Shown: in pieces, positions 10,348 to 19,715 of the stretch
How positions within the stretch are numbered: position 1 is the first letter of the stretch
Layout of the letters: the number at the start of each line of letters is the position of its first letter
Source: an uncultured Anaerolineae bacterium
GTDB lineage: Bacteria; Chloroflexota; Anaerolineae; Promineifilales; Promineifilaceae
Assembly: GCA_937943625.1 (NCBI GenBank)
Contig: CALEAD010000026.1
Coordinates: 1 to 58,019 of the forward strand
Length of the DNA: 58,019 bases
Reading direction: 5' to 3'
The notes under the pieces: generated by a model
What the model saw: the letters and a program-made list of their open reading frames with translations, nothing else
Database searches by the model: none
Told to the model about the DNA's origin: nothing
Made by a program: the position numbers and the translations under genes

Positions 10348-13300
10348 ATGCAACGGCCGTTTTGCCTTCTCTTGACCCTTTTCCTGCTGCTCCTGGCGGC
10401 CTGCCAGGACGCTGAGCTACCCGACGCCACGCCCACCCCTGCATCCGCAGAGGCCAGCCCCATAATCACACCAACCCATACGGCCGTTCCGCTGACCGCT
10501 GCGTTGCAGCAAGACCCGGCGCTGGGGGGCTATCCGCCGCGCGCGCCCATTGAGATTCGCTTTAACCAGCCGGTGGACGTGAACAGTGTGACCATTCCCC
10601 TGCTCGTGGAACCCGCGGTAAACGGCCGTTTCACCTGGAGCAGCGACCGCACGACCCTCACCTTTACGCCGCTGAATAGCCTGCGCGCCGGCCGCGAATA
10701 CACACTCACCCTGCCAGAAGGGCTGACGGCCGTTTCCGGCCAACCGCTTGCCGCCCCCACGCAGTGGCACATTGTCACCCTCACCGCCCCCCGCCTGGAA
10801 AGTCGCACGCCCAGGAGCGAGAGCCTGAACGACCGCCGTCCGGTTATTCAGCTCACCTTCAACCACGCAATGGACCGTGAGAGCGTGCTGGCCGCCCTGC
10901 ACGTGGAGCCACCTGTAGCCTTTAGCGCCGCCTGGGAAGAGAACAGCGTCACGCTAACGCCGCAGCAGCCCCTGGAGCCAGGTGAGACGTACCGGTTCCG
11001 CCTGGGGGAAACGGCCGTTGACCTAATCGGAAACCCACTCCAGCCCGCCACCTGGATTTACCGCCTGCCACCGCTGCTGAACAGCACGGTCACCCCTTCG
11101 AGCAGTAACCCCAACAACGTCATCACCCTGCGCTTCAACTACCAGATAGACCCCGCCAGCATCGTCCAGGCGTTGATCATCCAGGACGAAGCAGGCACGC
11201 CGCTGCGCGGTAGCCTGAGCTGCAATGAGGCGCTTACCCACTGCACCTTTACCCCAGAAGCCTGGCTGATGGCCAGCACGCGCTACACCATCCTCCTGTC
11301 CGCGCCTGTTCGAGAAGCAGACGGCGACCCGCTGCCTCTTTTCGCGCCGCTGACCTTCACCACACCGCCGCCCATTCTGGTTGCGCGGCCGCGCGGCAGC
11401 TCCGTCAATCCGCTCGATCCCATCAGCGTGCGCTTTGACCGCCCTATGGATGAAGCGGCCACCGCGGCCGCCCTCGTCATCACGCCGGAAATCCCCGGCC
11501 AGATTTCCTGGCAGGAAACCACGCTCATCTTCACGCCCGATGAGGGGTACTTTGCGCCGTTCACCAGTTACACCGTGACGATTGAACCCAGCGCGCGCGG
11601 CGCCGCGGGGGAAGCGATTTTGCGCGAAGCGTATCGCTTTAGCTTTCGCACCGACGCCATTCCCAATGTGGCCAATTTTGGCTACGGCCCTAATGTGCAG
11701 GTGCTAGACGCCAACGGCCGTCGCGCCATCCAGTACGCAGCCTTTGGCCATGAAGGGCAAAGCGTGACCTTTGAACTGTACCAGATGACCCTGAACCAGT
11801 TCCTCGACCACTCCAGCACCGGCTTTGGCAACGTAGACTGGGAGAGACAGATGCCGTCCTTCAACACAGAGGGCACAACCCTGGTGCGCACCTGGGAAGA
11901 AACCATTGGCAAATCCCCCGTCGAGTATATCTCCGTGCAGGAAGCGTTTGTTCCCACCGACGTGCCGCCCGGCCTCTACGTGCTTAACCTGGTCAAGGGG
12001 CACCTCAACGATCAGCTGCTCCTTATTCTCACGGCGCACACGCTGATGGTGAAGCAAGACGAAGGACAACTGCTGGCCTGGGTGACCGATTTTGCCGGCG
12101 CGCCAGTGGCCAATGTGGAAGTAGGGGTGTATGCGCGCAACGGCCGTCTGCTTGCCAGCGGCGTTAGCGATGCCCAGGGCCTTTTCCGCGCCCCCCTCGG
12201 CAGCGACGCGCAGCCGTGGATCGTCATGGCCCGCAGCGGCAGCGACATCAGCGCCAGCGGCCTGAGCGATGCATGGCGAAGCTATGGGAGCAGAGGGAAC
12301 TGGTGGGGCTGGTGGCAGCCTATGCCAGCGGCAAAGCGGTTTGCTGCCTACGTTTACACTGACCGCCCCATTTACCGCCCCGGCCAGACCGTTTTCTTCA
12401 AGGCGATTGTGCGCCAGGATGACGATGCCCTGCTGAGCGTGCTGCCGGAGGGAACGGCCGTAACCGCACGCCTGCGCGACGCGCGCAACAACGTTGTACA
12501 AACCATTGCGCTGCGCAGCAACAGCTATGGCACGGTCAATGGCCAGTTCCTGGTGGCCGAAGGAGCCATGCTGGGCGACTACGCCATTGAAATGATCGTA
12601 GATGGCGAAGCGCACCGCCACAGCTTTCAGGTGCAGGATTACCGCAAACCGGATTACGCCGTGACCGTGAACACCGATAAAGCAGTGTACGTTGCCGGCG
12701 AAACGATCAACGTGAGCGTCGAGGCTGCCTACTTTTTTGGCGAACCGGTCGCCAATGCGCGCACGGAGCTGACCCGCTTTTACCTGATGGACAATTACGC
12801 TTATGGCTGGAGCGAAAGCGCTTCCCCATACATCTGGTATCAGGATTACCAATCCCCGCAAACGGGAACGACGGATGGCAACGGCCGTCTCACCTTCACC
12901 CTGCGCGCTAACGAGGGATTGTACGAGGGCAGCAGCCTGGACTGGCGCAGCAACGTGCGCGAAAGCCTGTGGGCCATTGAGGCCACCACCGACGACGGCA
13001 GCCGCCAGACGGTGAGCGGCGTCAAAATGGTGCGGGTTTACAACGCCGCGGAAATTGTCACCCTGGACACAGGCGGCTATCTGCACGCGCCCGGCAGCAG
13101 CTTTCCCATTGAGGCCATCGTCAACACCATCGAAGGGCAGCCGGTAAACGACCGTACCATCACCCTCACCCTGCGCCGCTGGTCAGAAAGCAGCTATGGC
13201 TACGACACCGTCATGCAGACCCGCGTACTCACCACCGGCGCAAACGGCAAAGCCCGTCTGCCTTTCACCATTGACCAACCTGGTTTTTACCAGATACGCG

Positions 13301-16113
13301 CCCTCACAAAAGATCGCCTGGGCAACTCCGTGGAGTTTACCACTTACGTTTACGCCTTCAGCTACCTGGCGCAAAGCTGGTACGGCAGCAGCGGCAGTTT
13401 GCTTGTCAGCGCCGACCGCCAAAGCTACGCCCCTGGCGACACGGCGCGGCTGTTGGTGGAATCTAGCTTCAGCGGTCCGGCGCTGCTCACCGTTGAGCGC
13501 GGCAGCACGCGCCGCCAGGAGCTAGTGCAGCTAACCGCGCCCGCCACCGTGCTGGAGGTCGCCATTCTGCCTGACGACCGCCCCAACATCTACGTCACCG
13601 TAAACGCCTGGGAGCCGCAGCAGGGAGGCATTGACGAGAACACTTACAGCAGCATACCCGACAGCAGCCTGCGCATCGCCAGCGTTAATCTCTCCGTGCC
13701 GGTAACGGACAAGACGCTGCTGATCACCATTACGCCGGACAAAGAGGTGTATGCCCCGCGCGAAGAGGCAACCTTCACCGTAAAGGTGACCAATCAGGCC
13801 GGCGTGCCTGTAGCAGCCGAGGTTTCCCTGGCGATGGTGGACGAGGCGATCTTTAGCCTGAGCAACGACAGGTCTGGCCCTATTTTCAATGCCTTCTACT
13901 TTGAGCGGGGCAACCAGGTGCGCACCTACAGCGCCCTGGCGCCGCAGCGCTACCTGGGCGGCGGTATGGGCGGTGGTGGTGGAGATGGCGGTCTGGGCGG
14001 TAACCCGCGCGCTGATTTCCCCGATACGGCCGTCTGGTTCCCCGTGCTGCAAACGGACTTCAACGGCGAGGCAACCGTCACCGTGACGCTGCCGGACAGT
14101 CTGACGAGCTGGCGGCTGACGGCCAAAGGCGCAACGGCCGATACGCAGGTGGGCGAAACCGTCCGCAACGTCACCGTGCGCCAAGACGTGGTGGTGCGCC
14201 CCATGCTGCCGCGCGTGCTCACTGCCGGCGACGAGGTGCAATTAACGGCCCTGGTGCACAATTACAGCAACCGCACGCAAACCATTGCCGTCGAACTGCG
14301 CGTGCCCCAGGCACAATTGACCATCCACAATTCGCATTCGACCTCTCTCACCATTCCCGCCGGGGGGGTGCGCGCCGTGGGCTGGCCGGTCACGGCCGTT
14401 GCCGCCGGCACTGCCCCCATCACCATTACCGCCCGCCTGGGGGACGTGGTCGCCGATGCCATTTTGCTGCCGCTGGCAATACGGCCGTTGGCCGTGCCCG
14501 AGGTCAGCACGCAACTTGGCCAATTCCGCGGCGAACTGGCAACCACGGTTGACATGCCCGCCGGGGCGCTGCCCATGAGCAACGTGCGCATCGAGCTGGC
14601 GCGCTCGATTGCCGGAACCCTACTGGAAGGGCTGGAATACCTCACCGGCTTCCCCTACGGCTGTGTGGAGCAAACCATGAGCCGCGCCCTGCCCAACGCC
14701 GTTGTTAGCCGCGCCTTTAACCGGCTGGGCGTGGGCAATCCCACCCTGCAAGCAGACCTGGCGGCCAAAATTAACGCCAGCGTGCAGCGGCTGTATGGCT
14801 TCCAGCACAATGATGGCGGCTGGGGCTGGTGGTACGACGACGCCAGCCACGATTATCAGACAGCATGGGTGATCTTTGGCCTGGCAACCATGCGCGAAGC
14901 GGGCTATGAGGTGGATCAGAGCGTCATTGACCGGGGCGTGGACTGGCTGAATCGGAACCTGAGCAGCATGGACGTGCGCACGCGCGCTTACGCCCTGTAC
15001 AGCATGGCCGTCGCCGGTCAGCCCAATGCCGAAGAAACGCTGGCGCTGCTGGCACAGGTGACAGAGCTAAATACCTTCAGCCAGGCGGGGTTGGCGCTGG
15101 CCCTGCATGTCCTGGGGGAACGGCCGTCTGCTTTGCAGGTGCTGGATGTGCTGGCGGCAACGGCCGTTACCAGCAACAGTGGCCTGGTCAACTGGCCAGG
15201 AGAGTACGACGACCACTATGACCGCCAGATGATGGCCTCCAGCACGCGCAGCACCGCCCTGGCGCTCAGCGCCTTTGCCCAAATCCGCCCCGGCACGGAG
15301 CTAGAAGCCGGTATGGTGCGCTATCTGATGAGCCAGCGCAAGCAGCAAGGCTGGGGCACGACCAACGAAACCGCCTACGCCATCATCGGCCTCACCGATC
15401 ACCTGCTGATCACCAGCTTCAGCGAAAGCGCCACACCCACCCAGTATGCCGTCATCCTCAACGGCCAGACCATTGCCAGCGGCAGCCTGGGGCGCAGCGA
15501 ACCGGCCGTCAGGCTGGAGATTTCTGCTGCGCAACTACGGCCAGGCAGCAACAGCCTGCGCATCACGCAAAGCGGCGCGGGGCAGCTGTATTACGCCATC
15601 AATAGCCGTTTTTACCTGGAGCAGGCAGAAATTGCCGCCGCCGGAGAAGTGGTGGTGCAGCGCAGCTATACGCCCGTGGACGGCACGCCTCTGGCCGAAC
15701 TGCAGCCGGGCCAACTTGTGCGCGTTGAGGTAACGGTGCAAATGCCGCTGGACGGCAGCTACATCATGGTCGAAGACCATTTGCCGGGCGGCCTGGAAGC
15801 GCTGAACGAGCAGTTAAACAACACCAGCCACGTGGCAACAGCCTACGACTGGCAAGAACCCACCTATTACTGGCGAGAGTATGGCTACAACTACAAAGAA
15901 GTGCGTGGCGACCGCGTGATCTTCTTCATCACCGATTTTAGCCGGGGAACGCGCACCTTTAGCTACATGGCGCGGGTCACGCACAGTGGCACGTTTGTCG
16001 CCCTACCGGCAGAGGTGTCGGCGATGTATGACCTGGCCTTGTGGGGACGTTCAGGCAGCAGTGTGTTTGATGGGCGGTCGGCCGTCGGCGGTCAAATCAA
16101 TGCACCAAATTGA
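10348..16113 (+). CDS. Alpha-2-macroglobulin family lipoprotein with thioester
   Basis: A 1921-residue surface protein. A lipoprotein signal is followed by LLAACQ (lipobox Cys ~19). Residues ~50-450 contain about four Ig-like repeats (VNSVTIPLLVEPAVNGRF..., Big_5/SbsA style), then the macroglobulin MG domains (VYTDRPIYRPGQTVFFKAIVR; DKEVYAPREEATFTVKV), a Gly-rich loop GGGMGGGGGDGGLGG at the bait/linker position, the complement-like YGCVEQ thioester (Cys1439) and the alpha-alpha toroid. Bacterial homologues trap proteases at the cell surface. It does not sit beside a penicillin-binding protein 1C gene, the usual partner of the E. coli type. Its last ~15 residues are encoded by a GTCGGCGGTC repeat. 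Confidence 0.93.
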   Translation: MQRPFCLLLTLFLLLLAACQDAELPDATPTPASAEASPIITPTHTAVPLTAALQQDPALGGYPPRAPIEIRFNQPVDVNSVTIPLLVEPAVNGRFTWSSDRTTLTFTPLNSLRAGREYTLTLPEGLTAVSGQPLAAPTQWHIVTLTAPRLESRTPRSESLNDRRPVIQLTFNHAMDRESVLAALHVEPPVAFSAAWEENSVTLTPQQPLEPGETYRFRLGETAVDLIGNPLQPATWIYRLPPLLNSTVTPSSSNPNNVITLRFNYQIDPASIVQALIIQDEAGTPLRGSLSCNEALTHCTFTPEAWLMASTRYTILLSAPVREADGDPLPLFAPLTFTTPPPILVARPRGSSVNPLDPISVRFDRPMDEAATAAALVITPEIPGQISWQETTLIFTPDEGYFAPFTSYTVTIEPSARGAAGEAILREAYRFSFRTDAIPNVANFGYGPNVQVLDANGRRAIQYAAFGHEGQSVTFELYQMTLNQFLDHSSTGFGNVDWERQMPSFNTEGTTLVRTWEETIGKSPVEYISVQEAFVPTDVPPGLYVLNLVKGHLNDQLLLILTAHTLMVKQDEGQLLAWVTDFAGAPVANVEVGVYARNGRLLASGVSDAQGLFRAPLGSDAQPWIVMARSGSDISASGLSDAWRSYGSRGNWWGWWQPMPAAKRFAAYVYTDRPIYRPGQTVFFKAIVRQDDDALLSVLPEGTAVTARLRDARNNVVQTIALRSNSYGTVNGQFLVAEGAMLGDYAIEMIVDGEAHRHSFQVQDYRKPDYAVTVNTDKAVYVAGETINVSVEAAYFFGEPVANARTELTRFYLMDNYAYGWSESASPYIWYQDYQSPQTGTTDGNGRLTFTLRANEGLYEGSSLDWRSNVRESLWAIEATTDDGSRQTVSGVKMVRVYNAAEIVTLDTGGYLHAPGSSFPIEAIVNTIEGQPVNDRTITLTLRRWSESSYGYDTVMQTRVLTTGANGKARLPFTIDQPGFYQIRALTKDRLGNSVEFTTYVYAFSYLAQSWYGSSGSLLVSADRQSYAPGDTARLLVESSFSGPALLTVERGSTRRQELVQLTAPATVLEVAILPDDRPNIYVTVNAWEPQQGGIDENTYSSIPDSSLRIASVNLSVPVTDKTLLITITPDKEVYAPREEATFTVKVTNQAGVPVAAEVSLAMVDEAIFSLSNDRSGPIFNAFYFERGNQVRTYSALAPQRYLGGGMGGGGGDGGLGGNPRADFPDTAVWFPVLQTDFNGEATVTVTLPDSLTSWRLTAKGATADTQVGETVRNVTVRQDVVVRPMLPRVLTAGDEVQLTALVHNYSNRTQTIAVELRVPQAQLTIHNSHSTSLTIPAGGVRAVGWPVTAVAAGTAPITITARLGDVVADAILLPLAIRPLAVPEVSTQLGQFRGELATTVDMPAGALPMSNVRIELARSIAGTLLEGLEYLTGFPYGCVEQTMSRALPNAVVSRAFNRLGVGNPTLQADLAAKINASVQRLYGFQHNDGGWGWWYDDASHDYQTAWVIFGLATMREAGYEVDQSVIDRGVDWLNRNLSSMDVRTRAYALYSMAVAGQPNAEETLALLAQVTELNTFSQAGLALALHVLGERPSALQVLDVLAATAVTSNSGLVNWPGEYDDHYDRQMMASSTRSTALALSAFAQIRPGTELEAGMVRYLMSQRKQQGWGTTNETAYAIIGLTDHLLITSFSESATPTQYAVILNGQTIASGSLGRSEPAVRLEISAAQLRPGSNSLRITQSGAGQLYYAINSRFYLEQAEIAAAGEVVVQRSYTPVDGTPLAELQPGQLVRVEVTVQMPLDGSYIMVEDHLPGGLEALNEQLNNTSHVATAYDWQEPTYYWREYGYNYKEVRGDRVIFFITDFSRGTRTFSYMARVTHSGTFVALPAEVSAMYDLALWGRSGSSVFDGRSAVGGQINAPN
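16070..16097 (+). repeat. GTCGGCGGTC repeat inside the 3' end of the A2M gene
   Basis: GGGCGGTCGGCCGTCGGCGGTCAA overlaps the final codons of the A2M gene. It is a short copy of the repeat family found in intergenic leaders, showing that the repeat can spread over a stop codon region. Confidence 0.6.
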
Positions 16114-16193
16114 GAATCGCTGACCACAGCCAGGGGTGAACTTCTGTTCCCCATCTGTTACAATTCATGCTACAGAGCGTCATAAAAAAGAAT

Positions 16194-16269
16194 ATGGAGA
16201 ACATAGAAAAACAATACCGTTGTTGTGCCTTTGTGTCCTCCGTGTTTTTTCCGTGCGCTCTGTGTCCCT
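16194..16269 (+). repeat. CTCCGTG/CTCTGTG-type intergenic repeat
   Basis: The stretch TTTGTGTCCTCCGTG followed by CCGTGCGCTCTGTGTCCC is of the CACGGAG family that also appears at 21249-21337. It lies in the leader of the RNase PH gene. Confidence 0.5.
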
Positions 16270-16294
16270 GCTACATTGTCCATTTGGAGAAATC

Positions 16295-17059
16295 ATGACC
16301 AGAGCAAACGGCCGTTTCCCCCACCAATTACGCCCCATCACCTTCCAGGTTGGCTACAGCCAATGGGCCGAAGGCTCTGTGCTGGCGCAGTTTGGCAACA
16401 CGCACGTGCTGTGCAACGTCACGTTGGAAAACAGCCTGCCCCCCTGGCTGCGCAACAGCGGCAAAAAGCAGGGCTGGCTGACAGCCGAATACGCCATGCT
16501 GCCGCGCAGCACGCAGCAGCGCACGCCGCGCGAACAGCGCTGGCCCAAGGGGCGCACGCAGGAAATCGCCCGGCTCATTGGCCGCAGCCTGCGCATGGGC
16601 GTCAACCTGGAGCTGTTGGGGGAGCGGCAGGCGATTGTGGACTGCGACGTGTTGCAAGCAGACGGCGGCACGCGCACAGCGGCCATTTGCGGCGGCTGGC
16701 TGGCGGTGCAGTTAGCCCTGCGTCCCCTAATCGTGGCCGGGGAACTGCCCCCAGAGGTGCTGACACACCAGATTGCGGCAATTAGCGTGGGCATTGTAGA
16801 CGGCGTGCCGCTGCTAGACCTGGACTATAGTGAAGATGTGGCTGCCGAGGTAGACTTCAACGTGGTCATGACCGCCACCGGGGCGCTGATCGAAGTACAG
16901 GGGACTGCAGAGAAAGCCCCTTTCGCGCGCGCGCAGCTAGAGACACTGCTGGAGCTGGCGGCTGGGGGGATTCAGGCGTTGGCGGAATTGCAAACGGCCG
17001 TACTCCCTCCATCATCCCCTTCTCCGCTACCCCAACCAACCAACCACTTGAATGAATAA
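16295..17059 (+). CDS. rph: Ribonuclease PH
   Basis: A 254-residue phosphate-dependent 3'-to-5' exoribonuclease that trims tRNA 3' ends. Family features: the N-terminal RPITFQVGYSQWAEGSVLAQFGNT, TAEYAMLPRSTQQR, and GRSLRMGVNLELLGERQAIVDCDVLQADGGTRTA, which contains the phosphate-binding and catalytic residues. The ATG at 16295 follows GGAGAAATC. The tail of about 25 residues rich in Pro/Ser is atypical and is encoded by the overlap with the convergent cbiQ gene (33 bp) and a CCAACCAACC stretch. The usual neighbour rdgB is not here. Confidence 0.93.
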   Translation: MTRANGRFPHQLRPITFQVGYSQWAEGSVLAQFGNTHVLCNVTLENSLPPWLRNSGKKQGWLTAEYAMLPRSTQQRTPREQRWPKGRTQEIARLIGRSLRMGVNLELLGERQAIVDCDVLQADGGTRTAAICGGWLAVQLALRPLIVAGELPPEVLTHQIAAISVGIVDGVPLLDLDYSEDVAAEVDFNVVMTATGALIEVQGTAEKAPFARAQLETLLELAAGGIQALAELQTAVLPPSSPSPLPQPTNHLNE

Positions 17060-17824
17060 CAGCGCCAGCAGAAAAACGGCCGTTGCCCCCCAATCGGTAC
17101 GCGCAATGCGGTGCGGGTGCATCACCAGCAATTGGCCGCGATAGCCACGCGCCAACATGGCGCTGTACACGCGCTCGCTGCGCTCGTAACTGCGCACAAA
17201 CAGCTGCCCCACCATGTTACCCGTCACCCTGGCACGCCACCAGACCGTGCCCCCTAGCCGTCCCCCTGCCGCGGGGCGCGCACTGCGCGATTCGCGCGCG
17301 CGCAGCAGGCGAATGGCCTCGTCAGCCAGCACAAAGAGATAGCGGTACATGAAGCTGATGATCGCCACCAGCAGCGCAGGCACACGCAGATGGTGCAGGG
17401 CGTGCATGAGGTCAGGGAATTGGGTAACGGCTGTGAGCAAAATCGCGGCCTGCACTGACAGCCAGCTGCGCAAGAGAATGCTGGCAAAGCGCACCAGTCC
17501 TACGTCGCTGACGGTCAGGTTGAGAGATCCCAGGGAGCAAATGGCCACTGCATTTCCCGGCAGGGTAAACAACACGGTCACTGCTGCCAGGGCAAATGGC
17601 AGAGCAATGAAGGATCGCTTGAACAGGTAGCTGAAGCGGAATTGCGCCAGGCGGTTGAGCAACAGCAGCAGCCCGTAGGCCAGCAAAAAGGCCCACCACG
17701 CCCCATCTGGCAGCAGCACGTTAGAGACAATGAAGAGCACCGTCACCACTACCTTAACCCGGGGGTCCAGACGGTGAATGGGGCTGGCGCGCTCTTCGTA
17801 GCGATCAAACGTGTTGACGCGCAT
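17027..17824 (-). CDS. cbiQ: Energy-coupling factor transporter transmembrane protein CbiQ
   Basis: A 265-residue T-component of an ECF transporter. The N terminus has HRLDPRVKVVVTVLFIV, the PIHRLDPR signature of CbiQ/EcfT, followed by about five membrane helices. The cytoplasmic Ala-Arg-Gly coupling motif appears as LLRARESRSARP and MLARGYRGQ near the C terminus. It couples the substrate component CbiM, encoded 39 bp upstream, to an ATPase. No ATPase gene (cbiO/nikO) is in the cluster, so one must be supplied from elsewhere. The 3' end overlaps the convergent RNase PH gene by 33 bp. Confidence 0.9.
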   Translation of the reverse strand: MRVNTFDRYEERASPIHRLDPRVKVVVTVLFIVSNVLLPDGAWWAFLLAYGLLLLLNRLAQFRFSYLFKRSFIALPFALAAVTVLFTLPGNAVAICSLGSLNLTVSDVGLVRFASILLRSWLSVQAAILLTAVTQFPDLMHALHHLRVPALLVAIISFMYRYLFVLADEAIRLLRARESRSARPAAGGRLGGTVWWRARVTGNMVGQLFVRSYERSERVYSAMLARGYRGQLLVMHPHRIARTDWGATAVFLLALLFIQVVGWLG

Positions 17825-17863
17825 GGTTGGTGAGACAGGTCCGGCGCGAAAAAAATCCTGGCT

Positions 17864-18829
17864 TTACTCAGGCACGGCGCTGCGCTGCAGCAGCCGGCCC
17901 AGGGCATAGGTGATGGCCGCTACCAGCAGTGCACCGACGATGCCAGAGAGAATGGTCGAAACGGCCGTTTCCCCCAGAAAAGGAATCGTGTAGTCAGGCA
18001 GCAACTCATACGGGGCATCCTGCGCCGTCTCGATGAAACCCACCTGCTCCGCCACCCATTCCAGCCCATCGGGAAATTCCGAAGCCAGCGGCGAAAACAG
18101 GGTCACGGCCAGTGCGATCACCAGGCCCGCCACCACCCACCGGCCGCTGCCAACGGCCGTACCGGTTATTTCCGCACCGGTCAATAGCACCGGCTGTGTG
18201 CGCTCAATAAAGCTCAGCGCCGCCACCGTAATCAGCGCCTCACCAAGGCCAATCAGGGCATGCACGCTCAGCATCATCGGCACAGCCACTGTCAGGGTAG
18301 AAGTGCCGCTGAAGCTAATGAGCAGCGCCGTCATCAGCGCCGCCATCATCACCGAAAGCCAGGCAGCAACGGCCGTACCCGCCAACCGTACACCCCGCCC
18401 CTGTTTGCGAATCATCTGGTAAGCGCCATACCCCACAAACACGGGCACAATGCCCATGATAACGATATTTGCCCCCATCGCCAGCAGCCCTCCATCTTGA
18501 AAAAGCAGCGCTTGCAGAACGATAACGGCCGTCATCGTCAACATCCCCAACCATGGCCCCAGCACAATCGCTACCAGCGTCGCGCCAATAAAATGGCCCG
18601 AAGTCCCCCCCGCCACCGGAAAATTAAGCATCTGCGCGGCAAACACAAACGCCGCCATAATACCCGCCAACGGCACCAGCCGCTCATCTAGCACTATTTG
18701 CGCATTGCGCAGGGCAAAATAAAGCGTCACCAGCGCAACCACCCAGGCCACCAGGGAAATAGGCAGGCTCAAAAAGCCATCTGGCACGTGCAGCAAAGGC
18801 ACAGAAGCAAAAAACGTCACCCAATACAT
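17864..18829 (-). CDS. cbiM: Nickel/cobalt ECF transporter substrate component CbiM with PDGLE domain
   Basis: A 321-residue membrane protein combining CbiM (residues ~14-215; LHVPDGFLSLPISLVAW, GGTSGHFIGATLVAIVLGPW) with a C-terminal CbiN-like PDGLE domain (EFPDGLEWVAEQVGF). The metal site uses a His next to VPDGF, which in studied homologues lies at position 2 of the mature protein; here 13 residues precede it, so the start at 18829 implies cleavage or a different start. Together with CbiQ it would import Ni2+ or Co2+. The Fur-family gene upstream suggests metal control. A 180-bp repeat-filled gap separates it from that gene. Confidence 0.9.
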   Translation of the reverse strand: MYWVTFFASVPLLHVPDGFLSLPISLVAWVVALVTLYFALRNAQIVLDERLVPLAGIMAAFVFAAQMLNFPVAGGTSGHFIGATLVAIVLGPWLGMLTMTAVIVLQALLFQDGGLLAMGANIVIMGIVPVFVGYGAYQMIRKQGRGVRLAGTAVAAWLSVMMAALMTALLISFSGTSTLTVAVPMMLSVHALIGLGEALITVAALSFIERTQPVLLTGAEITGTAVGSGRWVVAGLVIALAVTLFSPLASEFPDGLEWVAEQVGFIETAQDAPYELLPDYTIPFLGETAVSTILSGIVGALLVAAITYALGRLLQRSAVPE

Positions 18830-18860
18830 CGTCGTTCCTCCTCAAGGTAACCAAATTGAT

Positions 18861-19005
18861 CAGATTTGACTGCCGACCGCTGACGGTCGCCCGTTGATAG
18901 CCAACCGCAGCTTCTCTTGACCGCAGACCACAGACAGCCGACCGTAGTGCCTCTCTGTGATGCGGTCTGCAATCTACTGTCTACAGGTCCGCCGCCTGCC
19001 ATCTG
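18861..19005. repeat. GACCGC/GTCTGC-type repeat cluster
   Basis: Degenerate units such as GACTGCCGACCGCTGACGG, ACCGCAGACCACAGACAGCC and GCGGTCTGCAATCTACTGTC fill the gap between the Fur-family and cbiM genes. I see no B12-box, so a cobalamin riboswitch is not supported. Confidence 0.6.
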
Positions 19006-19009
19006 CGGC

Positions 19010-19429
19010 CTACTGCCTGCATTCTCGGCACAAACCGGTAATCGCCAGGTGGCGCAGCTCCGCCTGAAACCCATGCTCACGGCACAGCGCCGTCACCAGC
19101 ACATCTAGCGCCTGCGCGGGAATCGGTTCCACGTGGCCACAGCCGCGACAGACCAGGTGGTGGTGCGGGCGGGCGCCCACCAGCTCATAGAGCATCACGC
19201 CATCGGTGGCAAAGGGAGCTACCAGATTTGCCTCACATAAAAAGCGCAGCACGCGATACACGGTGGCGCGGTTCACTGCCGGCGCGCGCGCCGCCACCCA
19301 TTCGTAGATTTCATTGGCCGAAGCGTGCCCATCAAGCGCGCTAATTGCCTCCAGCACAATCTGGCGCTGGGGCGTCATGCGCCCCCCCTGAGCACGCACG
19401 CGGCGCGCCAGTTCTTGATAGTCGTCCAT
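19010..19429 (-). CDS. Fur-family metal-responsive transcriptional repressor
   Basis: A 139-residue regulator. Residues ~1-80 form the winged helix (RMTPQRQIVLEAIS, HASANEIYEWV, VNRATVYRVLRFL). ARPHHHLVCRGCGHVEP carries the His cluster and the first CxxC (Cys94, Cys97); the second CxxC is Cys134/Cys137 at the C terminus, a structural zinc site. Sequence alone does not separate Zur, Nur and Fur, but the downstream cbiMQ genes favour nickel or cobalt. A perfect TTGCAAA-N2-TTTGCAA dyad lies 18 bp upstream of the start, a likely autoregulatory box. Confidence 0.9.
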   Translation of the reverse strand: MDDYQELARRVRAQGGRMTPQRQIVLEAISALDGHASANEIYEWVAARAPAVNRATVYRVLRFLCEANLVAPFATDGVMLYELVGARPHHHLVCRGCGHVEPIPAQALDVLVTALCREHGFQAELRHLAITGLCRECRQ

Positions 19430-19447
19430 ATCTCAATTATCGCCTTA

Positions 19448-19463
19448 TTGCAAATCTTTGCAA
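19448..19463. promoter_or_regulatory. Fur-type operator TTGCAAA-N2-TTTGCAA
   Basis: A perfect 7-2-7 dyad centred 26 bp upstream of the fur-family start. A related smaller dyad TGCAATTTGCA occurs at 19574-19584 in front of the divergent leader, so the regulator may act on both sides. Confidence 0.6.
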
Positions 19464-19589
19464 CAAGAAAACAGCCAACTTTGCTGCCAGCTTTGCATTT
19501 ACAGAATACAATATCAGCAGGTCGAAAGCCGTTACAAGGAAATAACCAATCTCCAATCCCTCTAACACCCCTCTGCAATTTGCAAGGAG

Positions 19590-19715
19590 AGTTCATGCGT
19601 GGGGCGCACCACCACAAATTAGAACGTAACGTGGGTTCTATTTACAAGGTGGACCGCTGAGCGCAAACAGTGGTCAGCCGTGAGCTGTCGGCGGTCATTT
19701 TCAAAGGAGACAACA
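19590..19715 (+). repeat. Leader repeat with mini-ORF upstream of aldehyde dehydrogenase
   Basis: Begins at the AAGGAGAGTTC ribosome site of the mini-ORF, continues GTGGGGCGCACCACCACAAA, a degenerate CGTAACGTGGGTTCTATTTACAAGG and ends GTCGGCGGTCATTTTCAAAG before the ATG at 19716. It matches the module at 51209-51352 at both ends, but the twin AGGTT hairpins are lost. Confidence 0.75.
19595..19660 (+). CDS. Upstream mini-ORF beginning MRGAHHHK
   Basis: A 21-residue ORF preceded by CAAGGAGAGTTC. The first seven residues, Met-Arg-Gly-Ala-His-His-His, match the mini-ORFs at 7171-7197 and 51209-51235; here the following codons stay open for 14 more residues. It lies 55 bp upstream of the aldehyde dehydrogenase. 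Expression is inferred from the conserved ribosome site only. Confidence 0.45.
   Translation: MRGAHHHKLERNVGSIYKVDR

Noticed and set aside
18861..19005. Closely spaced GACCGC/GTCTGC units that look like an array
   Set aside because: Units vary in length, spacing and orientation, there are no unique spacers and no cas genes, so this is not a CRISPR array.
18830..19009. Possible cobalamin or NiCo riboswitch upstream of cbiM
   Set aside because: I looked for a B12 box and the NiCo four-way junction core and saw neither; the gap is filled by dispersed repeats.
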